Part shown: positions 6,636-6,827 of the stretch, piece after piece | Position numbering within the stretch: the first letter of the stretch is position 1 | Layout of the letters: each line of letters starts with the position of its first letter | Origin: an uncultured Coriobacteriaceae bacterium | GTDB lineage: Bacteria > Actinomycetota > Coriobacteriia > Coriobacteriales > Eggerthellaceae | Direction: 5' to 3' | Assembly (NCBI GenBank): GCA_902781245.1 | Contig: CACZIP010000111.1 | Coordinates: 1-6,827 of the forward strand | DNA: 6,827 nt | Translations under genes and position numbers: made by a program | Notes under the pieces: generated by a model | Told to the model about the DNA's origin: nothing | The model's database searches: none | What the model saw: the letters and a program-made list of their open reading frames with translations, nothing else

Positions 6636-6692
6636 TCGAAAAATCCTCAGATATCCTTGATTTTTTGGCATTTTTACTTGAAAACCGTGCAA

Positions 6693-6807
6693 AGGTCTTT
6701 GAATCACGCTGAATAAGGCCTGTCGAACTTGATTGAGATATCATGACGCATGGACGCCAAGGATCTATGCGTGGACCAACGAACGTTAGCCAAATGAAGG
6801 AGACACG
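6693..6807 (+). other. Leader of the right-edge gene
   Basis: Between the inverted-repeat element and the next start I see a possible -10 (TATCAT, 6739-6744) without a good -35, and a dyad ACGCAT (6746-6751) / ATGCGT (6767-6772). Two tiny frames also occur. One of 15 codons (6750-6797) stops over the next gene's ribosome site. One of 22 codons (6743-6811) ends in a GTGA overlap with the next start. Neither has a clear Shine-Dalgarno sequence. Confidence 0.3.
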
Positions 6808-6827
6808 GTGAGCCAGGCGACGAGACA
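6808..6827 (+). CDS. Start of an unidentified gene (6 codons visible)
   Basis: GTG at 6808-6810 is preceded, with a 5-bp spacer, by GAAGGAG (6796-6802), the best Shine-Dalgarno sequence seen in the window. Only about six codons (MSQATR) fit before the edge, so the product cannot be named. It is separated from the flippase by the inverted-repeat element and may be an independent transcription unit. Confidence 0.5.

Larger units (their letters stand above)
6498..6692. repeat. 195-bp element with perfect 52-bp inverted arms
   Basis: Positions 6498-6549 and 6641-6692 are exact reverse complements over 52 bp, with no mismatch; identity stops at both outer edges (G6497, A6693). The arms are about one-third G+C (17 of 52), clearly poorer than the neighbouring genes. 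Inward, complementarity resumes after gaps: GAGGT (6550-6554) with ACCTC (6633-6637), then the A-tract/C-tract stem of the inner hairpin. The 91-bp interior codes for nothing recognisable. No convincing target-site duplication is seen beyond AG at each edge (6496-6497 and 6693-6694). Candidate explanations are a non-autonomous MITE or REP-like element, an invertible segment, or a large structured RNA or terminator. The arms are certain; the identity is unknown. Confidence 0.9.

Noticed and set aside
6498..6692. Retron msr/msd or integron attC interpretation of the inverted repeat
   Set aside because: No reverse transcriptase or integrase is visible, the perfect 52-bp stem is unlike the imperfect attC fold, and the flanking bases do not match the GTTRRRY core.
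1..6827. tRNA, rRNA or CRISPR array
   Set aside because: I saw no cloverleaf-like segment, no rRNA-like stretch and no regularly spaced direct repeats on either strand.

Overview
The window looks like chromosomal DNA of a fairly high-GC bacterium. GC-rich third codon positions, frequent TCG and GAC codons, a leaderless-style start and the gene content fit a host-associated actinomycete, perhaps of the Coriobacteriia. That taxonomic guess is an inference from style, not from a marker gene. The theme is building, decorating and exporting a cell-surface glycopolymer.

Layout. Positions 5078 down to 1 hold a tightly packed minus-strand operon read right to left: a LicD-family phosphotransferase (5063-4200), a fusion of a GT4 glycosyltransferase with a second LicD domain (4199-2151), and a polytopic membrane protein with a large extracytoplasmic sulfatase/alkaline-phosphatase-superfamily domain (2143-1, C-terminus cut off by the window edge). 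The first two genes abut with no spacer and the next gap is 7 bp. A divergent 12-TM Wzx/MATE-like flippase (5175-6413) lies on the plus strand. The roughly 100-bp divergent control region holds a perfect TATAAT exactly where a leaderless flippase mRNA would need it, an overlapping TATACT on the other strand, and two 7-bp dyads.

Positions 6414-6827 are almost gene-free. They contain an AT-rich 195-bp element with perfect 52-bp inverted arms (6498-6549 and 6641-6692). Its interior carries a terminator-like hairpin, a 16-bp operator-like palindrome and a possible minus-strand promoter. After it comes a leader with a good Shine-Dalgarno sequence and the first few codons of a gene that leaves the window at 6827.

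How the genes may work together (inference): the GT4 domain adds a sugar to a lipid-linked glycan, the two LicD domains attach phospho-substituents such as phosphocholine on the cytoplasmic side, the flippase moves the lipid-linked product outward, and the sulfatase-type enzyme adds or removes a charged group (perhaps phosphoglycerol) outside. No gene that makes an activated donor such as CDP-choline is visible here, so the substituent is unknown. The most unusual items are the long inverted-repeat element and the GT4-LicD fusion beside a LicD paralogue.
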